Assembly: GCA_023417775.1 (NCBI GenBank)
Contig: JAEZEJ010000007.1
Coordinates: 1 to 38,665, forward strand
Reading direction: 5' to 3'
Source of the DNA: Actinomycetes bacterium
Lineage (GTDB): Bacteria; Actinomycetota; Actinomycetes; Propionibacteriales; Nocardioidaceae
DNA length: 38,665 nt
This document shows positions 15,827 to 24,283 of this stretch, piece by piece (position 1 is the stretch's first letter; every line of letters begins with the position of its first letter). The position numbers and the translations under genes are program-made. Below the pieces are notes generated by a model. It saw nothing but the letters and a program-made list of their open reading frames with translations. It ran no database searches and was not told where the DNA came from.

Positions 15827-17104
15827 ATGACCATGTTCCCCCAACCTGAGGCCGACCAGCTGCGCAGTATCGTGCATGGGCGCGTCCTGCTGCCCGGCGA
15901 TCCAGATTTCGACGAGCGGTGCCGCCCGTGGAATCTCGCTATCGAGCAGTTCCCGCGGGCCGTGGTGGAGGCGGCGGATGCGGGTGACATCGCACGCCTC
16001 CTGCAATTCGCGCATGCCCACGGGATCCCCGTCGCCACGCAGCCCAGCGGGCACGATGCGACGGGTCGGAGCACCGATGCGATCCTGCTCCGCACGACCC
16101 ATCTCGATGCCGTCGACATCGATCCGGTCGCGAGGACGGCTCGGATCGGCGCGGGCGTCCGATCCGGTGACCTTCAGCGCGCCGCTGCCGTGCACGGCCT
16201 GACGGCCCTACCTGGCAGCTCGCCGGTCGTGAGCGTGACCGGGGCGGCCCTCGGCGGCGGCATCCTGGCCGCCGAGGTGGTGATGGCCGATGGCACAGCC
16301 CGCCGCGTCACCTCCGATGATGATCCAGAGTTGCTCTGGGCGCTGCGCGGAGGCGGCGGGGAGATCGCCGTGGTGACGGCGCTGGAGCTGCGTCTGCACT
16401 CGGTGCCGTCGGTCTTCGGCGGACGCCAGCTCTGGGCCGCGAGCGATCGGCACGATGTCGCCGAGGTCTATCTGCGGATGACGGAGGACGCACCCGATGC
16501 GCTCACCCTCTGGCTCGAGCTGCTCCACTTCCCGGGGGGCGAGCCGATGATCGCGATCGATTCCGTCTTCCTCGGCGATGAGGAGTCCGCCCGTGAGCTG
16601 ATGAGGGAGACGGAGGATCTGCCCCGAGCGTTGAGCGACACTCGGGCGATGATGAGCGTGGCGGATCTAGGTGACATCACCGCGGAGCCCACCGCACCGG
16701 CACCAGGCCGGTCTCGTTGCGAGCTGCTCACCAGAGTGGACGCTCCGGCGCTCTCCGCGCTCCTGGACGAACCGATAGCGCCGCTCGTCACCGTTCAGGT
16801 CCGGCACCTTGGAGGGGCGCTGCGCGAGCGGAGCGACAGCCCGCACGGATCGCTCGCGGAGCCTTACGCCGTCTACATGTTCGGCGTGCCTGTCACATCC
16901 GAGCTTGCCGCGGCCATCGACCGTCGGCAGAAAGGCCTCGCCGAGGCGTTGCCGACCAGCGGCCGGAAGCCGATCACCTTCCTCGCCCCGGGCGAGGAGC
17001 TGTCAGCCGCGCTGCCTCCCGCGTCGCTGCGGCGGCTTCGGCTGCTCAAGGAGAAGCACGATCCGCAGCGGATCGTGCGGGGCAACGTGGCGCTGTCCGA
17101 CTGA
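15827..17104 (+). CDS. FAD-linked oxidoreductase (berberine-bridge/PCMH type)
   Basis: A 425-aa flavoprotein of the vanillyl-alcohol-oxidase superfamily. The PCMH FAD-binding domain covers about 30-205. PSGHDATGRSTDAILLRTTHL contains the histidine position used for covalent FAD attachment in relatives, and GALPGSSP-like TALPGSSPVVSVTGAALGGG plus ELLWALRGGGGEIAVVTALEL are the standard FAD-domain end motifs. The C-terminal tail KEKHDPQRIVRGNVAL is the berberine-bridge-like motif (..DP...F..n). The substrate is unknown. ATG 15827 has AAGGAG 6 nt upstream. Divergence from the ECF41 sigma gene suggests it is that factor's target. Confidence 0.9.
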   Translation: MTMFPQPEADQLRSIVHGRVLLPGDPDFDERCRPWNLAIEQFPRAVVEAADAGDIARLLQFAHAHGIPVATQPSGHDATGRSTDAILLRTTHLDAVDIDPVARTARIGAGVRSGDLQRAAAVHGLTALPGSSPVVSVTGAALGGGILAAEVVMADGTARRVTSDDDPELLWALRGGGGEIAVVTALELRLHSVPSVFGGRQLWAASDRHDVAEVYLRMTEDAPDALTLWLELLHFPGGEPMIAIDSVFLGDEESARELMRETEDLPRALSDTRAMMSVADLGDITAEPTAPAPGRSRCELLTRVDAPALSALLDEPIAPLVTVQVRHLGGALRERSDSPHGSLAEPYAVYMFGVPVTSELAAAIDRRQKGLAEALPTSGRKPITFLAPGEELSAALPPASLRRLRLLKEKHDPQRIVRGNVALSD

Positions 17105-17125
17105 GCGACCGGCGGCATAAGACGA

Positions 17126-17159
17126 CGAAGCCCCTCGGGTCGGGACCCGAGGGGCTTCG
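17126..17159. terminator. Bidirectional terminator hairpin
   Basis: A near-perfect 16-bp inverted repeat (CGAAGCCCCTCGGGTC and its complement) has a 2-nt centre, effectively a 15-bp stem with a 4-nt loop. It lies between the convergent stops of the FAD oxidase (17104) and the LPXTG protein (17182). The minus-strand side is followed by a T-rich run. Confidence 0.82.
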
Positions 17160-17181
17160 CTCTGTGGTCGAGCTGTGCGAC

Positions 17182-17733
17182 TCAGCCCTGCAGACGCTGG
17201 CGACGGACCGCCACGCCGGCGACGCCGAGACCGGCGGCGAGAAGACCCGCACCCGCGAGGAGTGCGATGGTGGAGCTGTTGGTGGAACCGGTGTCGGGCA
17301 GGCCGCCGTCGCGGTCGCGGTCTCCGCCGCCACCGCCGGAGGTTCCGACCTCGATGATGGCCTCGGCCTGAGCCCCGGACTCGGAGCCCACCGCTGTCAA
17401 GACGTACCTGCCGGTGGCGTTGTCCGGGAGCGTGACGGTGACGCTGACGGCGCCATTGGCATCGGCCGACTTGGTGGTAGAGGTGCTGTTCACCACGGTG
17501 GCGAGCGAGGCCAGAGTTGCACCGGCAGCGTTCTCGCCGGTGAGCGTGAAGTTGACGTTCTCGTTCGCCGCGAAACCGGTGAACTGGATCGTGGCGCTGC
17601 CACCGGGGGCAATGATCACGGCACCGCCGGCGGGTCCGCCGGGGGTGTACTCGGCATTGGCCGCGGTGGGCGCAAGGATGAGGGCGGCCGCGGCCGCGAG
17701 GGCAGCGACGAACTTCAGACGGAACTTGCTCAT
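17182..17733 (-). CDS. LPXTG-type cell-wall-anchored surface protein
   Basis: A 183-aa secreted protein. A signal peptide (MSKFRLKFVAALAAAAALILAP) ends with probable cleavage after ANA at residue 27. The mature part (28-130) is a Thr/Ala/Val-rich single immunoglobulin-like beta domain, with stretches such as ATIQFTGFAANENVNFTLTGENAAG. After a Gly/Asp/Arg linker come the sortase signal LPDTG (145-149), a hydrophobic helix and the basic tail RRQRLQG. The protein is covalently attached to peptidoglycan by a sortase encoded elsewhere. The ATG at 17733 follows GGAG by 7 nt; the open frame to 17823 lacks a signal-peptide start. A CRP-like site lies about 175 nt upstream. Confidence 0.9.
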   Translation of the reverse strand: MSKFRLKFVAALAAAAALILAPTAANAEYTPGGPAGGAVIIAPGGSATIQFTGFAANENVNFTLTGENAAGATLASLATVVNSTSTTKSADANGAVSVTVTLPDNATGRYVLTAVGSESGAQAEAIIEVGTSGGGGGDRDRDGGLPDTGSTNSSTIALLAGAGLLAAGLGVAGVAVRRQRLQG

Positions 17734-17907
17734 AGTCGTACTCCAACCGTTACTGATGGCTTGGTGGAACCCGAGAGTCTTGCTTTTCCCCAGGCGTTTC
17801 ATTCGGTCAAAGGACGAGTTCACGGGGGCTTCTCGCGCCTTCTAAGAGAAACCTTAACGACCTTCTGTCGCATATCGCAAGTCGAATGCCAAGAACAGCA
17901 CCCATGA

Positions 17908-17923
17908 CGTGACTCATATCACA
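17908..17923. promoter_or_regulatory. CRP/GlxR-like binding site upstream of the LPXTG gene
   Basis: CGTGA, CTCATA, TCACA matches TGTGA-N6-TCACA at 9 of 10 defined positions. It lies in the 209-nt region between the CPBP stop and the LPXTG start. A clear -35/-10 pair for the downstream gene could not be assigned. Confidence 0.45.
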
Positions 17924-17942
17924 GCAAAGTGAAGGTGGTCAT

Positions 17943-18704
17943 TCAGGTGAGGCCTACACCCCCGCTGTCCCCCACCGTCAAGAGAGAGACAAGCCCGAGG
18001 ACCACGTACGAGGCGTTGAAGGCGACGTGCATGATGACAGCACTCCAGATGCGACCCGTCAGCAACACGAGTAGCGCTCCCGTGAAGGCGACGAGGGCGA
18101 TGGAGACCGGCCCGCTCCAGTGGTCGTCGATCGCGCCCGTGAGCAGGTGGGCGAGCACGAATAGAGCCGTGGTGATGAGCGCGGCGGCCGCACCGGCCGC
18201 GAGTCGCGAGCGGCTCGCGCGGCGGAAGACGGTGTAGAGCGCGACGAGGAGGAGGCCGTGGAAGAAGAATTCCTCGGCGACCGGTCCGATGACGGCGGGG
18301 GCGAGGGCGTCGGTCCACCAAGAGTCGTCGGTCCACCAAGAGTCGATGGTGGGCCAATCGGTGACCGGTGCCATCCAGCCCGCGACGATGCGGAGAGTGA
18401 GGCCGAGCATGATCCCGAGGAGGAGGTCGTGGGCGCGGAAGCGCAGGAGCCCTCGGGGGATGGATCTACGGAAGCCGATGACCACGGGGACGAGCATGGC
18501 AAGCCAGATGAGGCCCGGCGCGCCGGGCAGGAGCCTGGCGGCGCAGATGCCGACGGCCAACGCGGCGATGGCCCAGGCGACGAGGTCCCAGTCCCAGGAC
18601 TGGGTGGAGGTGCCGCCTTGAATCCAGACGCGCCGCGGACGGCCGGATCGCGAGGAGCGGCTGCGCACCGGTTCGCCGGTCACCACTCCGTACGGATCAC
18701 TCAC
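17943..18704 (-). CDS. CPBP-family intramembrane metalloprotease
   Basis: A 253-aa polytopic membrane protein of the CAAX-protease/bacteriocin-processing (ABI) family with about seven hydrophobic segments. Motif 1 is E144-E145-FFF-H149, where the family norm is EExxxR; motif 2 is F182-VLA-H186 (FxxxH) and motif 3 is H226-VAF-N230 (HxxxN). The arginine of motif 1 is replaced by histidine. The preferred start is GTG 18704, where TAGAGT lies 7 nt upstream; longer frames run into the HNH remnant. A six-residue tandem duplication DSWWTD-DSWWTD (121-132) precedes motif 1. Members process prenylated proteins or bacteriocins, or confer immunity; the substrate here is unknown. Confidence 0.85.
   Translation of the reverse strand: MSDPYGVVTGEPVRSRSSRSGRPRRVWIQGGTSTQSWDWDLVAWAIAALAVGICAARLLPGAPGLIWLAMLVPVVIGFRRSIPRGLLRFRAHDLLLGIMLGLTLRIVAGWMAPVTDWPTIDSWWTDDSWWTDALAPAVIGPVAEEFFFHGLLLVALYTVFRRASRSRLAAGAAAALITTALFVLAHLLTGAIDDHWSGPVSIALVAFTGALLVLLTGRIWSAVIMHVAFNASYVVLGLVSLLTVGDSGGVGLT
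18310..18345. repeat. 18-bp tandem duplication inside the CPBP gene
   Basis: Two identical 18-bp units (18310-18327 and 18328-18345) encode the repeated DSWWTD hexapeptide. The copies have no differences, so the duplication is recent. It is in frame and adds a second hexapeptide ahead of the catalytic motif. Confidence 0.9.
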
Positions 18705-18777
18705 AGCCCAGACTCTAGGCGACCTGTGGCCAGGCGACGAGCGGTCGGTAGCGAGTGTTGCCGATCGGCGGGGCGGA

Positions 18778-19425
18778 TCACGGCGGGTAGAAGTCGGGGA
18801 GGCGATCCCGCGCGTTGATGATGACCCGCCACCTGATGTGGTGAACTTTGCGATGGTGATGCGCGCAGAGCAGGACTCCGTCGTCGACACTGGTCGGCCC
18901 GCCCTCGGACCTCAGCCTCACCTGGTGGGCTTCACACCACTGGGTGGTCGGTCGCAGTCAGGTAACGCACATCCGCCATCTCTCAACACGAGCACTCTGC
19001 GTTGATTCTCTGTGTGGAGGCGATAACTGCGGCCGAGGTGGAGGGGCCGAGTCGCCGTTCATGACCACCGGCAGGATGCCGCCTTCTCAGGCGATCATCC
19101 GCAACTGTCCGGCGGAGACGTGAGGCCATGGTCGGTGACTCCGGCCTGATCGGTGCGACCACACAGTACGTCCTCAGTAACAGTGACCATGAGGGTAGCG
19201 GCGACACCGCCGTGGTTGCCGTAGCCGTGCCTCGGCAGGTGCCGCAGCACGTCACAGAACGCGCGTCCGAGCTTCTCGGGGTAAGACGCCTGGTCGTAGC
19301 CGTCAATTCAAGCGCTTCAGCGTCACCGCCGCGGAAGCGCGGGGAGGTCTTGGATTCGACGTTGAGGAACTGCCGCTGTGTCGCCCAACACACCGTCCAC
19401 TGCTCGAACGTTTGATCGGTTGCGG
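18778..19425 (-). pseudogene. Decayed DUF222-HNH endonuclease
   Basis: The minus strand can be read in pieces through three frames. From about 19425, NVESKTSPRFRGGDAEALE; from about 19297, GYDQASYPEKLGRAFCDVLRHLPRHGYGNHGG and LMVTVTEDVLCGRTDQAG; then SAGQLRMIA, a stop, EGGILPVVMNGDSAP; then RLHTENQRRVLVLRDGGCALPDCDRP; and finally WCEAHQVRLRSEGG, PTSVDDGVLLCAHHHRKVH and a normal C-terminus ending DFYPP at 18778. This order is that of DUF222 followed by the HNH nuclease domain. At least three frameshifts and an internal stop make it non-functional. These genes occur as multicopy, mobile-like families in actinobacteria. Its 5' end abuts the sugar-transferase gene. Confidence 0.85.
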
Positions 19426-19452
19426 AGCAGGCCGGACTCCCGAAGGAGTAGA

Positions 19453-21006
19453 GTGCGTGTGGGCGCTCCAAACTGGCGAGAAGGGTTGCGGTCTGTGTCA
19501 CGTAATGCTGATGGCTCAACGGCGACCGCCACCGGCGATGCTCTGCCCTCTACTGGAACCCTCCGCGCTGAGCCTCGGCCGACCGCGAGGTGGCTACGGC
19601 TTTATGCACAGCAGGTAGCCCTGACCGACCTGGCTATTCTCCTTTTCGCAGCTGCGGCGGCCCAGTTCCTGCGATTCAGAACGACTGACGCCACGGCAAG
19701 TTACGGCATCGGTTATCCCGCGCTCGGCGTGGGCATCGTGGTCATGTGGTGGATCGGCCTACAGCTTGCCGGGACTCGTAGTCGCAATGTCATCGGTAGC
19801 GGCACGCGCGAGTACCAGCTTGTGGTGCAGGCGACGATCTTCGTCTTCGGCCTGCTCGCGATCTTCTCCGTACTGTTCAAGTTCGACATGTCACGTGTGT
19901 ACCTCGCGCTCACCTTCCCCTTGGGCATGCTCGGCCTCTTGATCGGCCGCAAGATGTGGCGGCGCTGGCTCGGTAAGCAGCGCGCGTCCGGGAGGATGGT
20001 GCAGCACGTGCTGGTGATCGGCAGTCCGGATAGTGCTTCTGAAATCTCAGGCTGGTTCGCTCGTCATCGCTCGGCCGGGTTCCGTGTCACGGGAGTGTGG
20101 ATACCCGACAAGGCAGCGCACCCGTCACAGTGGCTGAAGGTCGCCGATCAGTTCATCCCGGTCTTCAGAAGCCAGCGCACCTTCGAGGACGCCTTGGAGC
20201 TCACCGAGGCCGACGCTGTGATCGTGTCTGACGCCGATCATCTGGGACATCACGGTCTGCGTGAACTCACCTGGCATCTCGACTCCGCTGGAACCGAGCT
20301 CTTCGTCTCCCCCAACATGGTCGACATAGCGGGCTTCCGCATCGGCATGAGAAACGTGGCCTCGATGCCGTTCCTCCATATCAAGGAACCTCAATACGCA
20401 GAGGCAGGTGCCTGGCCGAAGCTCGTATTCGATCGGGTTGGAGCCGGGGTCATCGTCACGCTACTCTCGCCGATCTTGCTGGCGATCGCACTCATCGTCA
20501 AGTTCAGCAGCCCAGGGCCGATCTGCTATCGGCAGGAACGTATCGGCTTGAACGGCGAACCGTTCAAGATGACCAAGTTCCGCTCGATGCGCGTCGGCGC
20601 CGATGACGAGCTGAAATCGCTTCTCGAAGCCCAAGGCACCGCCGACCAGCCGCTCTTCAAGGTTGAAAATGATCCGCGCGTCACGAAGATTGGCGGCTTC
20701 ATCCGCCGCTACTCGATCGATGAGCTGCCTCAGCTCTTCGACGTGCTCCGTGGAAGCATGAGCCTCGTCGGGCCACGCCCCCAGCGAGCCGAAGAAGTGG
20801 CCCTCTACAAAGATGGTGCCCACCGCCGTCTACGAGTTAGGCCGGGCATGACGGGCCTGTGGCAGGTCTCAGGCAGATCTAGACTCACCTGGGAGGAAGC
20901 TATTCAGCTCGACACCTCGTATGTCGAAAACTGGTCTATGCTCGGCGACCTTCAAATTCTGATACGCACAGTTCGTGCGGTCCTAGCCCGTGATGGCGCT
21001 TACTAA
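19453..21006 (+). CDS. Exopolysaccharide polyprenyl glycosylphosphotransferase (WbaP/CpsE type)
   Basis: This 517-aa enzyme transfers the first sugar-1-phosphate from a UDP-sugar to undecaprenyl phosphate and so starts repeat-unit synthesis. Four or five N-terminal membrane helices (about 55-160) and a Rossmann-like middle domain (HVLVIGSPDSASEISGWF) precede the bacterial sugar-transferase domain. That domain starts with KLVFDRVGAGVIVTLLSP and contains PICYRQERIGLNGEPFKMTKFRSM, RRYSIDELPQLFDVLRGSMSLVGPRPQ and RPGMTGLWQVSGRS. GTG 19453 follows GAAGGAG by 4 nt; GTG 19459 and 19495 are alternatives, and the open frame reaches 19378. It converges on the polysaccharide operon at 21038. Confidence 0.92.
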   Translation: MRVGAPNWREGLRSVSRNADGSTATATGDALPSTGTLRAEPRPTARWLRLYAQQVALTDLAILLFAAAAAQFLRFRTTDATASYGIGYPALGVGIVVMWWIGLQLAGTRSRNVIGSGTREYQLVVQATIFVFGLLAIFSVLFKFDMSRVYLALTFPLGMLGLLIGRKMWRRWLGKQRASGRMVQHVLVIGSPDSASEISGWFARHRSAGFRVTGVWIPDKAAHPSQWLKVADQFIPVFRSQRTFEDALELTEADAVIVSDADHLGHHGLRELTWHLDSAGTELFVSPNMVDIAGFRIGMRNVASMPFLHIKEPQYAEAGAWPKLVFDRVGAGVIVTLLSPILLAIALIVKFSSPGPICYRQERIGLNGEPFKMTKFRSMRVGADDELKSLLEAQGTADQPLFKVENDPRVTKIGGFIRRYSIDELPQLFDVLRGSMSLVGPRPQRAEEVALYKDGAHRRLRVRPGMTGLWQVSGRSRLTWEEAIQLDTSYVENWSMLGDLQILIRTVRAVLARDGAY

Positions 21007-21037
21007 CCGCCTTCGCCAGCACATAACAACCGACCCA

Positions 21038-21820
21038 TCAATGCCAAAGTTCCTCGGGAAAGCTATCCAGCAACAACTCGGAACTCCAGTCCAACGCCGG
21101 ATGTGGCCCCAGGGCACAGGCCTCCTCCACGTTAGCTGCGACCGTGACACCAAAACGTCCGGTTCCCTCCAGGTAGTCCTGGTACTTGAACTCAGGTTCA
21201 TGATGTGATTTCAAGAGACGGGCGGGAACACCGTAGGCATCAGCCACGATCGCCGCGTGCAGAGACGACGCCACGACGAACTCACTCGACGCGATCTGCC
21301 GAAGGCATTCGAACATGGGCCCCGTGGGATCGAGGACACGATATCCCTGGCGCTTGAGACGCGGGAAGTCGTGCAGATTGGGTGCCAGCAGTAGGCCGGC
21401 AGCGTCCTGTGACGGCGAGACACCAGGGTCCGGCCATAATTCAGCGACCAAGAGACCGGGATCACCGAAGATATCCGGAACCTCCGCGCCCAGGCCCCGA
21501 AGAAAGGTAGCCGATCGTGGTCCCCGCACGGCGCGAAAACTCACATCGGAGACGACGTGCTCATGGTGGAGATGCTTGCCGTTTACTCCGCATCCCCAAA
21601 CGACATCGCCCGGACGAGTCATGGTGAGGATTGACCCGACGGCCAACAGCCTGAACTGAGCCCCCGCCCGAGGGTCGAGGCCCCGACGTTGGAGGATCTC
21701 CCCAACAATTACCGGTCCCAGAAGATCTCCGAAGTTATCGACAGGCCGCGGACGTCTCAGACGCCTCAGAGGACCCGCCGTCGGGCGTCGCGACGGGTTC
21801 CAGTGGACTACCTCGACCAT
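21038..21820 (-). CDS. Polysaccharide pyruvyl transferase family protein
   Basis: A 260-aa protein of the CsaB/ExoV type that adds a pyruvate ketal from phosphoenolpyruvate to a sugar of the repeat unit. Motifs are VDNFGDLLGPVIVGEIL near the N-terminus, VVWGCGVNGKH, FRAVRGPRSATFL, FGDPGLLVAEL, and FVVASSLHAAIVADAYGVPARLL near the C-terminus, the SxHxxi.a...GvP motif of the family. ATG 21820 overlaps the stop of wzx by one nucleotide (TGATG), so translation is coupled; the open frame to 21928 would run into wzx. It is the last gene of the seven-gene operon. Pyruvylation gives the polymer negative charge. Confidence 0.88.
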   Translation of the reverse strand: MVEVVHWNPSRRPTAGPLRRLRRPRPVDNFGDLLGPVIVGEILQRRGLDPRAGAQFRLLAVGSILTMTRPGDVVWGCGVNGKHLHHEHVVSDVSFRAVRGPRSATFLRGLGAEVPDIFGDPGLLVAELWPDPGVSPSQDAAGLLLAPNLHDFPRLKRQGYRVLDPTGPMFECLRQIASSEFVVASSLHAAIVADAYGVPARLLKSHHEPEFKYQDYLEGTGRFGVTVAANVEEACALGPHPALDWSSELLLDSFPEELWH

Positions 21821-23283
21821 CAACCTCTCCTCAGACGAACAGCGTCGATACCGAACTCGTACGCTCGCTGGACGGCACGCCGGAACGGCCTGGCCACCGC
21901 TAGCCACATCCCAACCGCCAGGCAACACAACAGCGACCCGACGAGCGCTCCGGCCCAGGAGTCCATACCCAGCGCGTTACTCGCGAACAATCCTAGAATG
22001 ACCGCGCACGCCGAGGGCGCGAGCACCGCCGCGGCACTCCAGAACACCGCCGCGGCCTGGAACTCACAGACGCGTCCGAGCCATACCAACGACAAGGGCC
22101 AAATCACGGCCGCCCCGAGCGAGTAAGCGACAGCAAGACCCACAGGACCGGCCTGAGCTCCCACGATCAGCAGCACGATGACGATCGGGCGAGTCACCAG
22201 AGTAAAGCGCAGGTGTGACCCAGTCAGGCCGCGAGACACGAAAACCCAGTAGGCTACGTACGATGCTCCTTGAAACACTGCGGCGACCGCCAGCACACGC
22301 ACGATGGGGACGGCATCGCCCCATCCGCTGCCGAGAAGAACTCGTACAATTACCTCGGCCCACAGGACAACGACTCCGATGACAACAACCATCCCCACGA
22401 GCAACGCGTCTTGAGCTTTGAGGATGGCACGGTTGTATGCCTCGACATCATCCCTGATCTTCGACAGGATCGGAACAGAAACAGAGGTCGCAGGACCGTT
22501 GATCTGGCTAACCGGGAGCATGATCAGTTGAAAACCCCGATTATAGAAACCGAGACCAGCTGCACCGAACTGCCGTCCAGCAATAATCGAGTCAACGTTC
22601 CGGGTGAAATGGGCGACCACCTGAGTGAGAAAGACATTGCGCCCGATCTTTACTAGCTCGACTGCCGAGCGCGCGCCGCGCCAGGGCGCCACGGGGACCC
22701 ACCGGCCGAAAGCTACATAAATCAACATCGCACAAGCGGCGAAGGCCAGCTGCTGAAAAACCAAAGCCCCGACACCATGACCTGACACGGCGAGAACAAT
22801 CGCGCCGATGACACCCAAGCCGTATCCCAATATCTCGGCGATAGCAACGGCACCGAATCGGTGATCCCTCAAGAGCGAGGCGCGATACTGCGCACCGACT
22901 CCCGAGAAGACAAAATACAACGACATCCACGCGGCGACCGACTCAACCGCGGGATCGTCGTAGAAACCAGCGATGGCTCCCGCGCCGAAGAAGACCGTCG
23001 CCGCAAGAACTCCGCCGATCGCCACATTCACCGCGAATAAGAACGACTGCTGCTCCCTCGTGATGGAAACCGCCTGCAGTGTCGCGGTCGAGAGACCGAA
23101 GTCCCTCAGGACTTCACCGACGGCGACAAGGGCAGTGACCATCGCCGCGAGCCCAAATTGCTCGGGGGTCAACAGTCGGGACAACACAGACAGCGCAACA
23201 AACTGCAGCACGAAACGAAAGCCCTGAGCCAAGAGCATCGAGCGGGCTCCACCGGCGGCCGCGGTACGAGCCGCACTAGGCAC
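21820..23283 (-). CDS. Wzx-type oligosaccharide flippase (PST/MATE-like family)
   Basis: A 487-aa integral membrane protein with 12-14 hydrophobic segments that flips the lipid-linked repeat unit across the cytoplasmic membrane. The N-terminus SMLLAQGFRFVLQFVALSVLSRLLTPEQFGLAAM and the segment FGLSTATLQAVSITREQQSFLFAVNVAIGG are typical of the WzxC/Polysacc_synt_3 branch, as is FTRNVDSIIAGRQFGAAGLGFYNRGFQL. The start is GTG. It overlaps the upstream glycosyltransferase by 8 nt and the downstream pyruvyl transferase by 1 nt. The WzxC-like form often handles pyruvylated or acidic polymers; that link is inference. Confidence 0.9.
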   Translation of the reverse strand: MPSAARTAAAGGARSMLLAQGFRFVLQFVALSVLSRLLTPEQFGLAAMVTALVAVGEVLRDFGLSTATLQAVSITREQQSFLFAVNVAIGGVLAATVFFGAGAIAGFYDDPAVESVAAWMSLYFVFSGVGAQYRASLLRDHRFGAVAIAEILGYGLGVIGAIVLAVSGHGVGALVFQQLAFAACAMLIYVAFGRWVPVAPWRGARSAVELVKIGRNVFLTQVVAHFTRNVDSIIAGRQFGAAGLGFYNRGFQLIMLPVSQINGPATSVSVPILSKIRDDVEAYNRAILKAQDALLVGMVVVIGVVVLWAEVIVRVLLGSGWGDAVPIVRVLAVAAVFQGASYVAYWVFVSRGLTGSHLRFTLVTRPIVIVLLIVGAQAGPVGLAVAYSLGAAVIWPLSLVWLGRVCEFQAAAVFWSAAAVLAPSACAVILGLFASNALGMDSWAGALVGSLLCCLAVGMWLAVARPFRRAVQRAYEFGIDAVRLRRG

Positions 23284-24274
23284 CGGAGACCGCTTCGTAG
23301 ATGCTCACATGCCGATCCGCAATATCATCCCATTCACGTCCTTCAAAAACCGGCAGCTCCAAAGGCAACGACGCAACTACCGCTCGATAGGCTTGCTCGA
23401 TATCAGAAGCCTCGAGCGCATTCTCGAAAGTGTGAACCCAGGCGGCACCGCATTCGCCGCGCAGCAGATCCGCCGCGGGACTCGACGGCATCAGCACTGG
23501 CCTTCCCAGCGACAGGGCCAGCAGCGCCGAACCGGAATTCAGGAACTCCTCGAACGGCAATACGACCAACGTGGACCTCTCAAGCGCCATCTCGAGATCG
23601 CGGTTCGAAAGTCTGGTCAAATCGAGTGATACCCGACGATTGCGAGTTGCGAGTTCAGTGATGCGATGGCGTAGAGACTCGTCGATCGGCTCACCAGCGA
23701 TTTCTAGCTCGAGCCCAGGTTCCTGCACAGTCTCGAAGGCTCTTAACAGCCCCTCCACTCCCTTATATGGCCGGATCCTGCCGAAAAACAACACTTTGCC
23801 GGTCGGCCGGCCCAGAGCCTCGATCGATGCGTAGGCCGATCGGTAGTGTCCATGGGGGATCACCCGCGAGATCTGCTGGCTCGGATCACTTCCGACCATG
23901 GGCACCAAATGGATCTCGGCAGTCGTGCAACGACGTAATCGCGCGAGGCCCCGCCGCTCCATAGCATTAGACGGCTCATGTGGCCGGGAATTGTGCACAG
24001 TCTGTACGACCGCGGTGCGTCGGATCACCAGGCGTACGGTCAGAAGTAGTGCCAGTCCGGACTTCACGATCGATTTCAGTGCGCTGCCACCGCGGAAGAG
24101 GGTCTCTGGCCAGTGCAGGTGCAGGACGTCATAACGCCAGATCAGTGCATTCTTCCAGCTGAAGTATCGAACCTCGCATCGCTCTCTCAACTCGTCGGTG
24201 AGCTGTGACAGATAAGGGTTCCCGTCGACGGGGGGCTTAGGGGAGCCTACAAGCACCCGGAGCGGGCGGCGCAT
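23276..24274 (-). CDS. Glycosyltransferase, GT4/GT-B type
   Basis: A 332-aa GT-B fold glycosyltransferase. The N-terminal domain begins LRVLVGSPKPPVDGNPYLSQL and includes YDVLHLHWPETLF and VQTVHNSRPHEP, the acceptor-domain pattern of this group. The C-terminal nucleotide-sugar domain has KVLFFGRIRPYKGVEGLLRAF, LELEIAGEP, and LVVLPFEEFLNSGSALLALSLGRPVLMP, which replaces the usual E.fG...EAma motif with the EEFLNSG form seen in a GT4 subgroup. Donor and acceptor are unknown. It overlaps wzx by 8 nt and starts 9 nt after the preceding gene. Confidence 0.88.
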   Translation of the reverse strand: MRRPLRVLVGSPKPPVDGNPYLSQLTDELRERCEVRYFSWKNALIWRYDVLHLHWPETLFRGGSALKSIVKSGLALLLTVRLVIRRTAVVQTVHNSRPHEPSNAMERRGLARLRRCTTAEIHLVPMVGSDPSQQISRVIPHGHYRSAYASIEALGRPTGKVLFFGRIRPYKGVEGLLRAFETVQEPGLELEIAGEPIDESLRHRITELATRNRRVSLDLTRLSNRDLEMALERSTLVVLPFEEFLNSGSALLALSLGRPVLMPSSPAADLLRGECGAAWVHTFENALEASDIEQAYRAVVASLPLELPVFEGREWDDIADRHVSIYEAVSGA

Positions 24275-24283
24275 AGAAACCGA

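Noticed and set aside
18983..19519. 178-codon minus-strand ORF as an intact gene
   Set aside because: Only parts of it match DUF222; the matching protein jumps between frames, so this is one frame of a pseudogene.
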